DNA of 64,000 bases from Paraphysomonas bandaiensis (Eukaryota > Chrysophyceae). The first letter of the stretch is position 1. Each line of letters opens with the position of its first letter. Below the pieces are notes generated by a model. That model had not been told where the DNA came from. It worked only from the letters and a program-made list of their open reading frames with translations, and ran no database searches. The stretch lies in assembly GCA_965644295.1 (NCBI GenBank), contig CBFFRP010000199.1, positions 310,001 to 374,000 on the forward strand, in the 5' to 3' direction. Positions 61,902 to 64,000 of the stretch are shown piece after piece. A program made the translations under genes and the position numbers.

Positions 61902-62133
61902 TATTAGGATTCAGCTTAATACATGATTGTATCTGTGAGTTATAATGTTCAATGAAATATATCATGAACTGAATTAGAGAGAGTATATGTCGAAGATACA
62001 TGATCTAACTATTCCGTTGTGCATGATAGTTATGTTCTATATTGTTGTTCATAATTTTCACTCTATCGTGTTCATTACTTACACTCTAATAATCACAACA
62101 TTATTTTACTATTATAAAGATCAATTCTTTATT
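61902..62133 (+). repeat. Solo copia LTR inside Harbinger element
   Basis: A 232-bp version of the 265-bp LTR, with internal deletion(s) around 61998 and a few substitutions. It is flanked by a perfect 5-bp duplication AGACT (61897-61901 and 62134-62138). It interrupts the C-terminal part of the transposase frame, so this copia family inserted after the Harbinger element. Confidence 0.94.
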
Positions 62134-63254
62134 AGACTCCTTTAGTGGGAGCGATAGCGACATGCAATTAGTAGCAAATCTATCTCTCATTCCTAATGCT
62201 ACTCTTCTCAGTACCTTTTCATTCTGCTCGACACTCTCAGAGGTGGTATTCAAACCTGGAGTGCGGTAACTATCCACATGCAATCTAACTTTTGGTACGA
62301 CACCATTCTGTGGACAGTCTGGGCGGAATGGATGCGCCTGTAATTCCGCATGATTTACAACTATACCAGTCGATAATCTATCCCTCAGACATAGATTATG
62401 TAGCTAGCAACGGACTTTAAAAATTTTCACCATAGCTCTGATGGTAAGACGCTCTAAAGGTGCTACAAGAATGCGCCACCTAGTCAGTACTGCTATAAGC
62501 AACACTATAACGTATATTGCTACGCATTATTACCTACTGGTCATCATTCCGAAAGCTCTTTCGATGACCTGTCGTCCTTTGGATAAATAAAGATTGAATA
62601 AATCTTCTCGAGTATTGACTCCATGTGCCCCTTCAAATGGACACAGTAAACAAGGCATCAGGCTGTATGCCGCATCTCCAACAAAGAAGTTCCCTTCAGA
62701 GACTTTGAATTCATCGTCTTTGCAGCGCTGCCAGAATCGCGATTTCCTTATGGCACATCCATCCGCAGTTGCACCCTTATGACCTACATTTACGTACAAG
62801 AACTCGTCGTTGTAATCAGCTACTCCTTGCATATTCAAAGCGTAGAACGACTTGTAACAGCGATAAGGACGGGCATTTCGAACTCCAGCTGGAAGTTTGA
62901 TATGAACAAGTAACCCATCAATTCCACCGAGACACTCATCCTGGAGATGGAGACATTCTGAAGAGACCCTTATATTCCTCCGGAGATAGCTGAGAAATGT
63001 ACTTTTCCGCAGCTTCCCGGCAAAAATTTAAGTCAGATCTATTTCTAGACTTTTCCTTCATGATTTCCTCTGCTTCATCTACTGTCGATGCCTCTCCATT
63101 TTCTATCATGCTCAATTATCTGCTGCTTCTTGTAATCGCGTAATTCTTTCGGATTTTCTTTACAATAGCGATGAAATAACTCCCCTCTCCGGTCAGCTTC
63201 ATCGAATAAATACATAAGCCTGTCATGTCGACTACTTGTTGGGAAGATATTCAT
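62134..63254 (-). pseudogene. PIF/Harbinger transposase (DDE_Tnp_4), disabled
   Basis: The N-terminal frame 63254-63079 (MNIFPTSSRHDRLMYLFDEA) ends in a stop. A second frame from about 63035 to 62530 carries the catalytic core: GGIDGLLVHIKLP (first Asp), NVGHKGATADG, GDAAYSLMPCLLCPF (second Asp) and VIERAFGMM (Glu). An intron-like GT-AG segment (62533-62480) then leads to RWRILVAPLERL, with an in-frame TAG at 62407-62405 and further open codons until the solo LTR. The DDE residues are intact, but at least one frameshift, one stop and the LTR disable it. Confidence 0.82.
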
Positions 63255-63361
63255 GTCTCAATCATCTATAATGGTCACTGTGTATCCACACTTTAAGAGG
63301 TTAATATTGTAACGTGTGTTTCTATATGTTACTGTTTTGTCGTTTTTTTGAGGTTTTCAGG

Positions 63362-63387
63362 CCTGGTCTGAATAAAGACCGCGGGCC
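63362..63387 (-). repeat. Harbinger right terminal inverted repeat
   Basis: Inverse of 60729-60754, followed by TTA. Confidence 0.93.
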
Positions 63388-63390
63388 TTA

Positions 63391-63586
63391 GTTTCCTCTG
63401 CGTTGGTCTGTGTGAGGATGAAGGATTTCTTTCCTTATAAGCGTGCAGTGGACACAAAGTGACTACTTGCCACTGACAGCTACTGTTCTGATGCTGTATC
63501 AAGTCATTGAAAGTGATTTATTTGTGCTTGACTGAGGCTATATCTGGATATAAGATAGTAGATATATAGCACTACAGGTACCTGTG
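63391..63586. other. Intergenic spacer / rhomboid promoter
   Basis: Short spacer between the Harbinger element and the rhomboid start codon; no other feature. Confidence 0.35.
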
Positions 63587-64000
63587 ATGCTCCCTGGACT
63601 ACAGCAGGGTCGAAGAACGACTTATGATGATGACGATGATGAAATTGAGCTCGGAAATCATCAGTCTCAGTCTCAGTCCCAGTCTCATTCTCGTATTCAG
63701 AGGTTTGTCAAGCGCAGGCAGGGATATACCCCAGCAGACCCGGATGATGAACCAGTAATATTAACAGAAAATGAGCGGAGGGTTATTTCTCTAACAGAGA
63801 GAAGCATTCGAGCAAGTAGTTCCTGTCGTCAATTATTTACACTATCTACACTGATTATTGTTGTCCAGGTAAAGCGTAAGATAGTATTATTTTGATTTAC
63901 TCTGATTTTTATTGCATCAGATTGGTGTACTGATATGGATTTATCGCAAGGACGGATTCGTATCATTCGAAGAGAACCCCATGTTTGGACCTTCTGCCTA
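63587..64000 (+). CDS. Rhomboid-family intramembrane protease (5' part, runs off right edge)
   Basis: Exon 1 is 63587-63868 and exon 2 starts at 63921, joined GT-AG in phase 0. The N-terminal 75 residues are acidic, with a poly-Asp and an (SQ)n low-complexity run, and cytosolic. The first transmembrane helix (LFTLSTLIIVVQIGVLIWIY) is split by the intron. It is followed by FVSFEENPMFGPSA, which fits the conserved N-P-x-x-GPS segment of eukaryotic rhomboids. The catalytic Ser and His would lie beyond the window. Confidence 0.78.

Larger units (their letters stand above)
60729..63387. mobile_element. PIF/Harbinger DNA transposon
   Basis: A 2659-bp element with near-perfect terminal inverted repeats of about 26 bp, starting GGCCCGCGGTCTTTATTC at 60729 and its inverse ending at 63387. 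It is flanked by TTA at 60726-60728 and 63388-63390, the 3-bp target duplication typical of PIF/Harbinger. It carries a DDE transposase relic on the minus strand, a short multi-exon accessory frame on the plus strand, a 63-bp tandem array near the left end and a nested solo LTR. Confidence 0.94.

Overview
This is a window of nuclear DNA from a eukaryote, very probably a photosynthetic stramenopile (heterokont alga). Most genes are split by short GT-AG introns of roughly 45-75 bases. The strongest clue to lineage is an aureochrome-type blue-light receptor (bZIP basic region followed by a LOV domain) at 43838-44922. That architecture is known only from photosynthetic stramenopiles. CFAP36-like and MYCBPAP-like genes indicate a flagellate stage. 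Exon joins below were derived by hand from splice sites and frame continuity.

Layout. 1-11.2 kb: a histidine-phosphatase gene running off the left edge, a 2-oxoglutarate/Fe(II) oxygenase, a secreted pectin-acetylesterase/Notum-type hydrolase, a CFAP36 homologue and a secreted trefoil + GH15 glucoamylase. 11.8-17.6 kb: a complete, apparently very young Ty1/copia retrotransposon with identical LTRs and an ATACC target duplication. 18.8-30.4 kb: an EF-hand protein, a long MYCBPAP-like protein fused to a degenerate phosphoglycerate-kinase module, ribosomal protein uS8 (RPS15A) and the Elongator catalytic subunit ELP3. 30.7-33.7 kb: a decayed hAT transposon holding a second, nested retroposon-like insert. 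34.5-48.9 kb: a large coiled-coil protein, a FISH-type + MORN-repeat protein, a DUF1769 protein, the aureochrome, the snRNA-promoter factor subunit SNAPC3, a small orphan gene and a damaged Mpv17-like gene. 49-60 kb: a short hAT derivative, a START-like protein, proteasome ATPase Rpt6, TMEM19, a further hAT relic with another nested insert, and a JTB-like membrane protein. 60.7-63.4 kb: a PIF/Harbinger element with TTA target duplications, a 63-bp internal tandem array and a nested solo copia LTR. A rhomboid protease gene begins at the right edge.

How it fits together. The cellular genes are unlinked housekeeping, flagellar, signalling and secretory genes, often in head-to-head pairs separated by about 0.3-0.8 kb. 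Between them lie transposons of at least four kinds, several nested, which give a relative insertion order. The least explained component is a dispersed repeat family with four copies here: shared 3' end, variable 5' ends, flanking direct repeats of variable length and a conserved double-hairpin core. I could not assign it to a known family.
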